Shown one piece after another: positions 1 to 9,144 of a stretch of DNA of 64,000 nt. Below the pieces are notes generated by a model that worked only from the letters and a program-made list of their open reading frames with translations, ran no database searches and was not told the DNA's origin. Positions within the stretch are counted from its first letter, which is position 1. The number at the start of each line of letters is the position of its first letter. The translations under genes were made by a program, and so were the position numbers. Source of the stretch: a virus; IMG/VR virus record IMGVR_UViG_3300036791_001056, positions 62,001 through 126,000 of that record; one strand, given 5' to 3'.

Positions 1-3000
1 GAACAGCGGGTTCTTCATCGGGTTTACCGTGACCTGCTGGACACGCAGCCGTGGCTGCGCGTACTTACTCAGCCGCCAGTAAGCCACGTCATACGCGTCT
101 TGCGCAGACGAGCCGGAAACGGTGACTGCTTGTGGCCCGCGCGTGAAGTACTGGTTGATAGATGACTGGCTCTTCTCGACCGGAGAGATGAGGGTAGACG
201 GTCCCTGGGTGAGAGTTCCCTGCGTTACGTTCTGGACGTATGTGTTGTCATAGTCCAGGCCGAAGGCCGGGTCATACGCCACCTCACCAGCGGTGAGCGT
301 TACCACAGCCGCTTGAGTATAGATTGAGTTGCCCGCGCCGAGAGTGGGAGCGATCCGCGCATAGCCGAATGCGGCACTAGAGTCAGATATTTGCGTCGTC
401 TGGACGAACGTCCACGTACTGGCTTGAACGGTGAGCGTAGCTGTGGTTGTCGAGAGGAATGAGTGTGAGCTGTCTTGCCAGTCAAAGCCAATGATCACGG
501 TTGACTGCGTTGTGAACACCCAGGCACCAATGGTGTATTGAGTTGATGCGCTGGCGGCGAACGGCGTGCCAGACTCTTCTGCCGCGGCAGCGCCTGCCCC
601 GCTGATGGTAAAGAGCAGTGCCCAGTGGTACTGTGCGCCTGCAGGTGGGCTGCTGGTAGCACTGATTGTGCCGTTCAGCGCGCTCCATGATGATGTGCTG
701 CCATTGGTGAAGAACGCGTTCGCGTTCAAGATTGCCAGCGCGTTGTCCCCGAACGTCACACTGCTCGGTGTGTTGAACGTGGTTGGCCGTGGTAGCAAGA
801 CGAGGTTCCCATTGCCGCTGCAGTACCACGTGGCGCCGCTGCTGATTGCGTCACTGTTCAGTGCGTCAGCCAGCGCGGTGCCATTGGTAGCGTAAGCAGC
901 AGACAATTGGAAGGCATCAGTGATGCTACTGCCTGGGCCTCCCGGGCTCAGGCCAAGAGTAGCCCACGCCAGGTAGCGCCCGAAGCGTGTGGAGATTGAG
1001 TCACCGCTGAAGCCAGTGACGCCGGCTGAGTAGTGTGACGCGATCCGTGCTGGGCTCATGGCGTAAGAGTAGATGTTGCTGTACGCCTGCGAGTAATTTA
1101 TCCCGGGAGTGGACGGTGAGTAGGTGTACGGTGCCTGCCCCAGCGTGACTGCTACGAGTGGTTGCTGCAGGAAGTTCGTCGTGACCGCGAATGAGTTCCC
1201 ACCGTTGAGGTAGCACGTCCCGGCTCCGCCGGGCTTAATCACCAGCATGACGTGAGTCAACGCGCCCCAGTTAATGGAAATTGAGTTCGAAGCGGTGATG
1301 CCAGCCGCCGCGTGCTCAATCAAGATCTGGTACTGTGAGGATGAGATCGCCTCGACGCCAATGGCTCCATACCACCCAGGTGGCCAGTTTACCTTGGCCG
1401 CCGCTGGCTGAGCGCCGAGTGATGGCGTGGTGTACAGCGTGACGTTCCACGTGTTCAGCACCGTTACGCCTGGATTGGGGATGATCGCCCAGTACTCAAC
1501 CGTTATCCCGCTGCTTGCGGTGACGCCGGGCAGTGCCGTGTCTGGCCCGTAGATCGCACCTGACTGGCGGAATCCGCTGAAGTCAGGAGAGCTCAGCCCC
1601 GTGACGCCCATCGCGGTGCCCGAGTCGCCCAAGAACCCGATGGACTGACCCGTCTGGATGTTGCTGCCGATGTACGTGGCGGTCTTCTGGTTGCTGCGGC
1701 TGGTGTTGACCGCGATGAGCCCATTGGCGTTTGCCGCTGTGAACTGCACACCGTTAGCCGTGTTGCTGCTGGTCGAGTATGATTCGCTGAACGGGAAGCA
1801 GAAGTACGGGCCATCAGCAAGGATCTCACCCTGCACAGCAGACGGCAAGTTCACTGATGTAACTACACCAATCTGGTCAGTCGCGATCATCAGCGAGAAG
1901 CCCCACTGCCGCATGTCGGGCCAGACCTGCGGCCACCGCTCGACAAACCCGCTGCCGACAGCGTACCGGCGGCCGTGCCAGAACGCGGACACGCGGACTG
2001 GTGTGCCGAGCTGGACCAGCCCGGTGCTTACTGCTGAGCCGCCAGCGACTAGCGCGGCCTCAGCCACGTTAAACGGGTTGCTCGACGTAGGTGACCCGTT
2101 CAGCGACACGATCAGCGCAGCGAACGCTGAGGTGGCGGGAGGCGTGATCCCGGTAAAGGACACGAACGTCCACGTTCCCGCGCTCAGCGGGATGTTACTG
2201 CCCGTGGAGGTGCTGATCGGGCTGCCGCCCGCTGTGAACCAGTTGACTTGGATGTGCGCGCCGTTCGCCCAGCCTCCGGGTGAGTTGACCCACGCTGACC
2301 CGCTGTACGTGCTGTTCACGCTGACGGCCACCCGCTCAGAAACCGCCGCTGACGCACCTGCACTGGGTGTGACCAGCATCGATGAGTACGCGATCGCGTT
2401 CACACCGGTCGCGAATGTGGGTGAAGATACCTGTGTGATGATCACGCCGCCAGCCCCTGCTGACCACGGCGCCAGGCCTGACTGAAAGCTCATGTTCGCG
2501 TTCAGCGCGTTCGAGTAGAACGGCGATCCCACGTTCGTGGGATTGAACGCACCAGTCAGGTTGCTCAGCGCAATGTTGAGTGTTCCCGCCTCGGGCTGCG
2601 ACAGCTCGTACTGCCGGCCCCGTGAGATCTCGATGCTGGCGACATCGTTCCCAGCCAGCGTGTACGAGGTAATGTCCGTCCACGCGGTGTCGGTGATCCC
2701 AGTCGTCGCGTCGCCCGGGACAGCACCGAGAGCCAGCTCAGTCTTGATGACCGGGAAGTTCGGGTTGCCCGTCACTGGTGTGAACGTGGCCTGGCTGATG
2801 CCTACCATCACTCCGGCGGCGTATGACGACGCGACGGTCCACGATCCGGTCACCGCTGTATTAGCTGCTACGGTCGCGTACGCGTTGGCTGCCCAGATCT
2901 CCGCTGGTGCTGCTGCGCCGCTGCTGCCTTGCGAGTCTACCGTGAACGGCGCGCCGGGACCGGTTATGCTTGAGGTAACTGTGGCAGCCGCGAGCGAGAA

Positions 3001-3489
3001 GACGTAATCAGCTGTGCTCGTTGTGGCGGTCAGCGGAATGGACGTAACTGCGCCGTTAGTGCCCGAGCTGAATGTGGTAATGAAGTCGATCTGAGGCGCA
3101 TAGCCGTACGGCACACCTGAGAACTCGCTCAGCTGCCATGTGGCTGACGCGGTGTAGCCCTGCAGGGCGAATGACACCCATCCGTTCGCCGTTGCGGCGG
3201 GAATGGCCAGCGGGTTGCTGCACATCCAGATCGCGCAACGTGCCGCAGAGCCAGTGTTGCCCGAGTCACCGATCAGCTGCCACCAGTTGCCCTGCGAGTC
3301 AGCTACGCTGGATGCCGGCACAGTCCCAGCGAATCCCACGTCTTGCGCTGACGTGTTCCACACGCCGAACAAGATCAGCAGGTTGCCCTCAGCGTTTCCC
3401 GGCACCGTGGAGTACGGACCGATCCCGCTGACGTTGCCGTTGACGCCGAACCCGAATGGCGGCCAGTCACTCACGAGGGTCAGCGCCAC
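1..3489 (-). CDS. large minor tail protein, C-terminus outside the window
   Basis: I read the minus frame from GTG 3489 to position 1 and found no stop, so at least 1163 codons are present and the gene runs off the left edge. The start lies 3 bases after the tape measure stop; a second in-frame GTG at 3474 is possible. The product is rich in Ser, Thr, Gly, Val and aromatic residues in short beta-strand-like stretches (for example WTFVSFTGI, TVEYWAII and MLVIKPGGAGTCYLNGG), as in stacked jelly-roll or ConA-like lectin modules. Position after the tape measure and this composition suggest a distal tail or receptor-binding component at the tail tip. The exact role (distal tail protein, hub or fibre) cannot be told from sequence alone. 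Confidence 0.75.
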   Translation of the reverse strand, partial: MALTLVSDWPPFGFGVNGNVSGIGPYSTVPGNAEGNLLILFGVWNTSAQDVGFAGTVPASSVADSQGNWWQLIGDSGNTGSAARCAIWMCSNPLAIPAATANGWVSFALQGYTASATWQLSEFSGVPYGYAPQIDFITTFSSGTNGAVTSIPLTATTSTADYVFSLAAATVTSSITGPGAPFTVDSQGSSGAAAPAEIWAANAYATVAANTAVTGSWTVASSYAAGVMVGISQATFTPVTGNPNFPVIKTELALGAVPGDATTGITDTAWTDITSYTLAGNDVASIEISRGRQYELSQPEAGTLNIALSNLTGAFNPTNVGSPFYSNALNANMSFQSGLAPWSAGAGGVIITQVSSPTFATGVNAIAYSSMLVTPSAGASAAVSERVAVSVNSTYSGSAWVNSPGGWANGAHIQVNWFTAGGSPISTSTGSNIPLSAGTWTFVSFTGITPPATSAFAALIVSLNGSPTSSNPFNVAEAALVAGGSAVSTGLVQLGTPVRVSAFWHGRRYAVGSGFVERWPQVWPDMRQWGFSLMIATDQIGVVTSVNLPSAVQGEILADGPYFCFPFSESYSTSSNTANGVQFTAANANGLIAVNTSRSNQKTATYIGSNIQTGQSIGFLGDSGTAMGVTGLSSPDFSGFRQSGAIYGPDTALPGVTASSGITVEYWAIIPNPGVTVLNTWNVTLYTTPSLGAQPAAAKVNWPPGWYGAIGVEAISSSQYQILIEHAAAGITASNSISINWGALTHVMLVIKPGGAGTCYLNGGNSFAVTTNFLQQPLVAVTLGQAPYTYSPSTPGINYSQAYSNIYSYAMSPARIASHYSAGVTGFSGDSISTRFGRYLAWATLGLSPGGPGSSITDAFQLSAAYATNGTALADALNSDAISSGATWYCSGNGNLVLLPRPTTFNTPSSVTFGDNALAILNANAFFTNGSTSSWSALNGTISATSSPPAGAQYHWALLFTISGAGAAAAEESGTPFAASASTQYTIGAWVFTTQSTVIIGFDWQDSSHSFLSTTTATLTVQASTWTFVQTTQISDSSAAFGYARIAPTLGAGNSIYTQAAVVTLTAGEVAYDPAFGLDYDNTYVQNVTQGTLTQGPSTLISPVEKSQSSINQYFTRGPQAVTVSGSSAQDAYDVAYWRLSKYAQPRLRVQQVTVNPMKNPLF

Positions 3490-3492
3490 GAC

Positions 3493-6400
3493 TCAGAGCC
3501 CCAATCCCGGCTTCAGTGTCCCAGTGACCACGCCGCTGTTGCGGATGTTGTACCGGTACGACTCCTGCTTGACGAACGTGAAGAGCGCCTGTTCGTTGAT
3601 CTTACCATCCACCTTGATGGCTTGGTGAACGACCAGCACCTGGGGACCGGACATTGAGCCGGTGATCACTCCTGGCGGGACGGCCGTTGCCGGGCTGCCG
3701 GTCACGCTGACGCTGAGGCTGCCACCGCCACTGGTCAGCCCCATGTCACGCAGGTGCTGCAGGTGCTTTTCGTGCAAGATGTGCCAGTAGTGATCAAACT
3801 GCGCGACCAGCCGGCTCATCTGAGTCTCTACAATGTGTCTCATCGGGCCAAAGGAGTTCTGCAGCTGAGCGGTCAGTGACTGCGCCATCGCCTTCATCTG
3901 CGCCAGTACCCGGCCCGCGCTGCCGCTGATGCCGATGCGCAGCCCGTCCATCAGCCAGATGCCGGCCTGCGTGAACAGCTTAGACGGTGACCCGAAGCCG
4001 AAGAAGTGCTTAGCAGCTCCCCACAGGCTCGAGCCAACTGACTGGATCGCACTGGCAGCTGCGCCAGCCATGGAGGTAATGCCGTTGATGAGTCCCTGGA
4101 TGATGGCCCTGCCCGCGCTGAGCAGCAAAGTGCCAAACCCGCTGGCGATGGTCGTGATGATGTTGACAATGGCGTGGAACGCCGTGCTGGTGAGCGTCTT
4201 CATGTCATTGAAGGCCTTGCTCCAGTGCCCGGTGATTATGTCCAGGATCGTGCCCACTATCCCGAGCATGATGCTCAGCCCGCTCTGGATAGCGATCTTG
4301 ATCAAGTTAACCGCGGTCTGGACCACGCCCTTGATGATGTCCCACGCAGCGCGGAACAGGCCCTTCAGCACATCGAGCGCCGCGGTGGTGATCCCATTGA
4401 TCAGTCCCCAGGCAACCTTAGCAACCCCGCTGATCACGCCCCACACGTTCTTCCACATGCTCTCCAGCGCACCAGTGCCGCCGCGCAAGAAGCTCATGAT
4501 GCCGCTCCACGCGGTGGTGATTATGGCGTGGATTACCTTCCACGCCACCCGCATGACGGTGGCCATCTCTTGCGCGTGCGCTGACCACCACGGATCGAAG
4601 ATGCCCATGATCATGCTCTTGATGCCGCTGAACAGGCGCACCACCGGAGCGATGAGCGCGCCCCAGATCGGGTTCCACGCAGCTGGCACTGCCTTGGTCA
4701 GGTAACTGGCGACGGCGGTCCAAGCGACTTGCATGGCGTGCGGCAGAGAGTTCTTGAACCAGTCGAAGACCCCGTCCCACGCCGCCATGAACGCGTGCTC
4801 CACCTGCCCCCACAGGCCGGGCTTGCCGAGGTTGGCCACTGCTTGAGATGTGCTCGCCAGCTTATCGCGGATCCTGGTCAGGGGCTTCTCGCCCGCTGAC
4901 ACCGTCTCCCACAGCTTGGTGGCCTGCGCGGAGCTCAGGCCCATGGACTCGGCCCAGCCCACGAAGTGTGCCTCAGCGCTCTTACTGTTCTTGTCGATGG
5001 ACAGGAACATCTCCGCCACCTGCCGGCCGGCCACGATTGTCTGGGCGCTGTTCGGGCCGAACTTGATCAGCTTGTCCGCGAAGTCGGTGAGCGTCTTCTG
5101 CCCGCCGAGCGCCGTCAGCGTCGCCTGCGCCAGCGCGGGATTGAGGTCGCTCTGCAGCGTGTTGCCGAGCAGTGCTGCGTCTCGGCTGAGGTTGGACGCT
5201 CCGACGGTCGCCTGCATCGAGGCGTTGTACAGCTGCAGCAGCGGGTTCTTGGTAGTCCCAGCCCAGCGGCTCAGCGCCTGCAGGTTGGTGCTGGCCGGCC
5301 CGCCCGCCTCCTGCGCGAGCGCGCTGATCTCAGCCGCAGCGGCCTTGTTGCCGCCGGCCAGCGGGACCAGCGCGGACACGGCGTTCTTGACGAACTTCGT
5401 GAAGTTGCCCAGCCCGCCGCTGACCGCCTGCGCGCTGCGGAACGCGTCGAACGTCTGCTGGACGTTCTGGTAGACCGACTGGAACTGCTGCTGCAGCGTG
5501 ACGGCGCTGCCACCGAGCCCAGTCATGGCGGCGCCCGCGGTGCCAGCATTCTTAGCGAACGTCTGCAGTCCGGACGCCAGCGTGAGAATGGTGTCCACCG
5601 GCCCGGAGACGATCTTAGTGAATGAGTCCCACGCTGAGTTGATGCTCTGCATCGACTTCAGCTGACTGGACTCGCTCACCAGCAGGGCGTTCATGTCGCC
5701 GCCGATGGCACCGAGCTGCTGTCCCATTGCTTGATATCCGCTGATCAGCCCGTGAACCTGCTCCTTGTCAGCCGCCCAGACTTGACCTTGCTTAGTAAAC
5801 AAGTCAGACGCCTTAACGCCTGCAGTCTGCAGCAGCGCCAGTGCCTGGGGCATGCTGATGCCGTACGCCCTCTGCAGAGCGCCCACGTGCTGCAGCTCCA
5901 TCTGCAGCTTGCCACTCAGGTCAGCTTGGTTGTTAGCCAGCTCAGTGACGTTGCCGGTAGCAGTCTTCTGTGAGTACGCCAGCTCTTGCGTGTTCCGCGC
6001 CAGCGCAGAGACGGTGGTACCGAGCATGTTGAGGTTGCTGGCGGCCTCGACCGACTTGTTCAGCGAGCTGATCCACCGCTGCGTTGTGTCCGGCATCATG
6101 CCTAGGTACACGCCGACGCCGGCGATCGCGGCCGCCAGCAGCGTGAACCACACAACTGGCCCGCCCGGCAGCGCAGCGGCGAGCCCGGACAGCCCCTTGG
6201 CAAAGATCCCAGCCTTGGCGCCGCCCTCCGCGAATGACGTGCCCGCCTTAGCCGCTGCCTCCTCAGCGCTGACGGCTGACTTGCCGGTTCCCAGGAACGC
6301 CAGCGCCAGGTTAGCGGCTCCCTGCGCGCCGCCCTCCAGGTCCTTGGTGAGCGCGCTCAACCCCTCAGCGCTGCCCGTGGTCTTAGCGGCCAGGTCCTCG

Positions 6401-7929
6401 ATCGCGACGCCGCTCTTACTCGCCGCGGTGGCAAAGTTAGCGACGTCTTGAGCGCCCACGCCCAGCGCGGCTGCCGCGGCCTCAACCTCGGGTGCCTTGG
6501 AGACCAGCTTGGCCAGGTTCGCGTCCGAGACCTCAAACGCCTGTGCCATCTGGTAAGCGCCTGGCACGCCGTTGGCAATGTCAGCGGCGATGTTCCGCAG
6601 CGCGGGAGATGCACTGCCCATGTGCGCGATCTGGTCAGTGGTCGCGCCGAGGCCGCCTGCCAGCCGAGTCATTGCTGCATTCAGTGGCCCGATGTTGCCG
6701 AGCGCCTGAACCAGCACCATCGCGAAGTTCCGCAACTGCGTGACCGCCAGCCCACCCCACAGCGCGACGCCGTGCAGTGCGACAAACAGGGTGAGCAAGG
6801 GCTGCGGGATCCGGCCGATGATGGTCAGCACCTTGGACGCGGCTGCGAAGATCCCGAGCAAGATCTCCGCGATGTGCGTCTGCATCGCGGCCTGCCCGAC
6901 CTTCATCAGCACGCTGAACACGTTGCCGAGGATCTGCCCGAACAGCTGGAGGTCCTTGATGCCGGCCGCGAAGAACGCGGCCAGTCCCTTGCCCGTGGAC
7001 GCCTGCATGTGAACGGCCAGCCGCGCAAAGAGGTGATCCAGATACTGGCCCGTCTCAGCGATGAGCTTATTCAGCACGCCAGTGCTGTGGCTGGTCGCGT
7101 CCAGGTACTCGCCGAGCAGCTCGAACACCTGTGGGCGCACGGCGTCGCTGAGCGCCTGGAAGTTCCCAGTCAGCGGCTTGACGGTCGTGTTCAGCGCACT
7201 GCTGACGGTTGCAATGTTCTTAAACTGCTCGTAGACCTGCATGCCCGACTGGACAGCAGCGACTCCCCACGCCAGCAGCCCCGCCGTGGCGGTGAATACT
7301 GCTGGGATGAACACCGCCAGGAACTCCATGACAGCGTGCAGCACCAGCTCGATGCCAGATACAGTGCCCAATATGGGCAGTGAGCCGAAGATTCCGGCTG
7401 AGAGCTGGAAGTGCTTCGTCCAGAAGCTCGTGGCTTGCGCAGCGTGATTGGCAGACTGCGCGACCGCCTCTTGCGCCTTAGCGATCTTATTCATCGCACT
7501 GATGATCGCTGATGACTCATTGGTGTTGGCCTTGGCTGCCGCCGTCTCGGCAACTTGCGCTGCTGCCGCTCGGTACGCCTCGTCCTCGATGTGCCGAAGC
7601 GCGGCGGCCTGCGCCTCGAGCGCCATTGTGTCCGTTACTGCCGAGTCACGCTGGCGGTCCGTCTCGCGCACCGCGGCAGCCGTCGCCTCACTCAGGTGAG
7701 TCTCAGCGTCTGCCGTGTTCTGCGCAGCGTTCGCCGCGGCCTGCAGCGCCTCCTTGGCCTCGGCACCCGCCGTCAGCGTCTGCTCACCGAACTGCTGGAT
7801 GTCGTGCGTGGTCCGGTCCACCGCTACCTGAAGGCTGCGGAGAGCCTCGATGCAGTCATTAACCGGCCCGATGAGCTCTCGGACGTTTGCGATGAAGTCA
7901 ACGATGACGGGAGGCAGCTCACCGGCCAC
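3493..7929 (-). CDS. tape measure protein
   Basis: This 1478-residue protein starts at GTG 7929 behind GGAGGT. It is the longest tail gene and lies directly after the tail assembly region, as tape measures do. Residues 40-170 are Ala/Gln/Glu-rich and likely helical or coiled coil. Several hydrophobic segments follow, and the part from about residue 1090 to 1290 is Trp- and Ile-rich with repeated helices, a usual tape-measure trait. The C-terminal ~100 residues carry a Gly/Ser stretch and then polar sequence. It sets tail length, is wrapped by the tube during assembly and is released at DNA ejection. I see no muralytic motif in it. Confidence 0.93.
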   Translation of the reverse strand: MAGELPPVIVDFIANVRELIGPVNDCIEALRSLQVAVDRTTHDIQQFGEQTLTAGAEAKEALQAAANAAQNTADAETHLSEATAAAVRETDRQRDSAVTDTMALEAQAAALRHIEDEAYRAAAAQVAETAAAKANTNESSAIISAMNKIAKAQEAVAQSANHAAQATSFWTKHFQLSAGIFGSLPILGTVSGIELVLHAVMEFLAVFIPAVFTATAGLLAWGVAAVQSGMQVYEQFKNIATVSSALNTTVKPLTGNFQALSDAVRPQVFELLGEYLDATSHSTGVLNKLIAETGQYLDHLFARLAVHMQASTGKGLAAFFAAGIKDLQLFGQILGNVFSVLMKVGQAAMQTHIAEILLGIFAAASKVLTIIGRIPQPLLTLFVALHGVALWGGLAVTQLRNFAMVLVQALGNIGPLNAAMTRLAGGLGATTDQIAHMGSASPALRNIAADIANGVPGAYQMAQAFEVSDANLAKLVSKAPEVEAAAAALGVGAQDVANFATAASKSGVAIEDLAAKTTGSAEGLSALTKDLEGGAQGAANLALAFLGTGKSAVSAEEAAAKAGTSFAEGGAKAGIFAKGLSGLAAALPGGPVVWFTLLAAAIAGVGVYLGMMPDTTQRWISSLNKSVEAASNLNMLGTTVSALARNTQELAYSQKTATGNVTELANNQADLSGKLQMELQHVGALQRAYGISMPQALALLQTAGVKASDLFTKQGQVWAADKEQVHGLISGYQAMGQQLGAIGGDMNALLVSESSQLKSMQSINSAWDSFTKIVSGPVDTILTLASGLQTFAKNAGTAGAAMTGLGGSAVTLQQQFQSVYQNVQQTFDAFRSAQAVSGGLGNFTKFVKNAVSALVPLAGGNKAAAAEISALAQEAGGPASTNLQALSRWAGTTKNPLLQLYNASMQATVGASNLSRDAALLGNTLQSDLNPALAQATLTALGGQKTLTDFADKLIKFGPNSAQTIVAGRQVAEMFLSIDKNSKSAEAHFVGWAESMGLSSAQATKLWETVSAGEKPLTRIRDKLASTSQAVANLGKPGLWGQVEHAFMAAWDGVFDWFKNSLPHAMQVAWTAVASYLTKAVPAAWNPIWGALIAPVVRLFSGIKSMIMGIFDPWWSAHAQEMATVMRVAWKVIHAIITTAWSGIMSFLRGGTGALESMWKNVWGVISGVAKVAWGLINGITTAALDVLKGLFRAAWDIIKGVVQTAVNLIKIAIQSGLSIMLGIVGTILDIITGHWSKAFNDMKTLTSTAFHAIVNIITTIASGFGTLLLSAGRAIIQGLINGITSMAGAAASAIQSVGSSLWGAAKHFFGFGSPSKLFTQAGIWLMDGLRIGISGSAGRVLAQMKAMAQSLTAQLQNSFGPMRHIVETQMSRLVAQFDHYWHILHEKHLQHLRDMGLTSGGGSLSVSVTGSPATAVPPGVITGSMSGPQVLVVHQAIKVDGKINEQALFTFVKQESYRYNIRNSGVVTGTLKPGLGL

Positions 7930-7949
7930 GAGTCACCTCCATCACCAGT

Positions 7950-7978
7950 TAGACATCATCTAGCGCTCGTGGTATAGT
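7950..7978 (+). promoter_or_regulatory. promoter upstream of the tRNA-like gene
   Basis: TAGACA at 7950-7955, a 17-base spacer ending in TGG, and TATAGT at 7973-7978. It follows the pattern of the repeated plus-strand promoters of this window and lies about 50 bases before the tRNA-like sequence, in the leader of the divergent tape measure gene. Confidence 0.65.
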
Positions 7979-8031
7979 AAGTCTCATGACGACCTGGGAA
8001 CCTACCGGCCGCGGCGGTCTCAGGGCGGCGA

Positions 8032-8103
8032 ACCGGGGTAGCTCAGCAGCAGAGCACCACCCGAACGCGGTGGAGGCCGGTGGTTCGAGTCCACCCCCCG
8101 GTG
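8032..8103 (+). tRNA. tRNA-like cloverleaf, anticodon uncertain (AAC by position)
   Basis: All four stems pair perfectly: acceptor ACCGGGG (8032-8038) with CCCCGGT (8096-8102), D stem GCTC (8041-8044) with GAGC (8052-8055), anticodon stem CCACC (8057-8061) with GGTGG (8069-8073), and T stem GGTGG (8079-8083) with CCACC (8091-8095) around TTCGAGT. The variable loop has 5 bases and no CCA is encoded. Two features are odd. The anticodon loop is CGAACGC, so position 33 is G rather than the near-universal U, and the D loop AGCAGCA has no GG pair. By position the anticodon is AAC (Val), but shifted readings would be GAA or ACG. It may be a functional phage tRNA, a decayed tRNA or a tRNA mimic. Confidence 0.7.
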
Positions 8104-8493
8104 CGAGTTAGGTGGGCCGAGCGGCTCGGCCTGCCAAAGTGCCCGTACCTCATCCGGTGGTCAGCTGAGACATCAGCTGGCTCGCTGCGCGTGCATCACT
8201 GGCTCGCCCCGGATGATGAGCGCGCGTTCCACGATCATCCGTGGTGGTTCATCACGATCGTAGTGCGCGGTAACTACGCTGATCACAGTCCGGCGGGCGT
8301 TGATCACCTGCGCACCGGCTCTGTCCGGCTTCGGCGCGCGCTGCATCAGCACACCGTCGTCCCGGACGCGCGCGGCGCGTGGACCGTTGTGATTACCGGG
8401 CCTAAGTCACGCAGCTGGGGGTTCTGGCTGGGCGGCAAGTTCCGGAAGGCCAACAAGTGGTTTGCCACTTACGGTCATCATCCCTGCAGTTAA
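8101..8493 (+). CDS. cupin-like phage protein
   Basis: This product of about 130 residues has the pattern DDERAFHDHPWWFITIVVRG, then histidines in LHQHTVV, then TGPKSRSWGFW. HxH-type clusters in a short beta-rich protein suggest a cupin-like fold, possibly metal binding; the substrate is unknown. The start is uncertain: GTG 8101 overlaps the end of the tRNA-like sequence, and GTG 8080 lies inside it. No clear ribosome site is seen, so the gene may be read from the same transcript as the tRNA. Function is not assigned. Confidence 0.6.
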   Translation: MRVRWAERLGLPKCPYLIRWSAETSAGSLRVHHWLAPDDERAFHDHPWWFITIVVRGNYADHSPAGVDHLRTGSVRLRRALHQHTVVPDARGAWTVVITGPKSRSWGFWLGGKFRKANKWFATYGHHPCS

Positions 8494-8529
8494 TCACATC
8501 AACCCACTCATACACACAGGTGAAAGGAA

Positions 8530-8694
8530 GTGCGTAAGGTATGGCAAAGATGCGAGTGCCGGGTCAAGCACACAGACAAGAACGGGCGTCCCACCGCGTG
8601 CGATGAGCTGTTCTCGCAGCGCGGGTCAGATTACCGAGACTGCTTCTGGTGCTGGCTGAAGAATCATCCCACACCGGTCAAGCATCTCGGGTGA
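8530..8694 (+). CDS. small Cys-rich protein (54 aa), possible zinc finger
   Basis: The frame from GTG 8530 to TGA 8692-8694 gives a compact protein with CEC near the N-terminus and CFWCWL near the C-terminus plus a further Cys, so it could bind zinc. AAAGGA lies just before the start. It follows the cupin-like gene by 36 bases on the same strand and converges on the gene at 8710. Function unknown. Confidence 0.55.
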   Translation: MRKVWQRCECRVKHTDKNGRPTACDELFSQRGSDYRDCFWCWLKNHPTPVKHLG

Positions 8695-8709
8695 TTGTTA
8701 GCGTGCTGG

Positions 8710-9144
8710 TCACAGTCCTGTGTACTGCCGGAACACCTTGATGGCTGCGTCTCGCGCTGCGCTGCTGTGCCGCCGGATGGCTGGCCTGACGTATGGGCGT
8801 GGTGGCAGGTGAGACCGGTGCCCGCGTCCCGTCCAGCCTCCGAGCTCTTGAATGCGGGCGTAAACGGTCGTGGGAGCCACCCGGGCGGTCCACTGGTACG
8901 GCCCGCTGGGGTACAGCCGAGTCCGCCGTACTGACCCGCGCAGGCGCCCGCTGATGAGTGACGGCGGATCTACGCCGCCCTGTGACGGCGTCTTAGTTCC
9001 CGCTGGGTGCGAGCTGCGGCTGAGCTCAGCCTTGATGGCGCGCTCACCGACCGCGCCCATCGTGATGGCCATCTGCCGCGTGGACTCGGCGGCGCGCGCC
9101 TGAACCTGTCGCAGCGCGGCCTCGAGCGCGTCGATGCTTGCCAT
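8710..9144 (-). CDS. HK97 gp10-like head-tail/tail completion protein
   Basis: This 144-residue protein starts at ATG 9144 behind GGGGAGGG. An N-terminal helix is followed by the pattern SGRLRGSVRR ... VYARIQELGG ... RPYVRPAI, which is characteristic of the HK97 gp10-like family that closes or adapts the tail end. It lies between the tail assembly chaperones and the tape measure, whereas in many siphoviruses this family comes before the tail tube gene, so the position is slightly unusual. Confidence 0.75.
   Translation of the reverse strand: MASIDALEAALRQVQARAAESTRQMAITMGAVGERAIKAELSRSSHPAGTKTPSQGGVDPPSLISGRLRGSVRRTRLYPSGPYQWTARVAPTTVYARIQELGGWTGRGHRSHLPPRPYVRPAIRRHSSAARDAAIKVFRQYTGL

Noticed and set aside
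1-3489. Several plus-strand open frames (for example 1658-2485 and 2537-3007)
   Set aside because: They are shadows of the uninterrupted minus-strand tail gene, whose translation is coherent.
6448-7383. 311-codon plus frame over the tape measure gene
   Set aside because: Gln/Arg/His-rich antisense shadow; no ribosome site.
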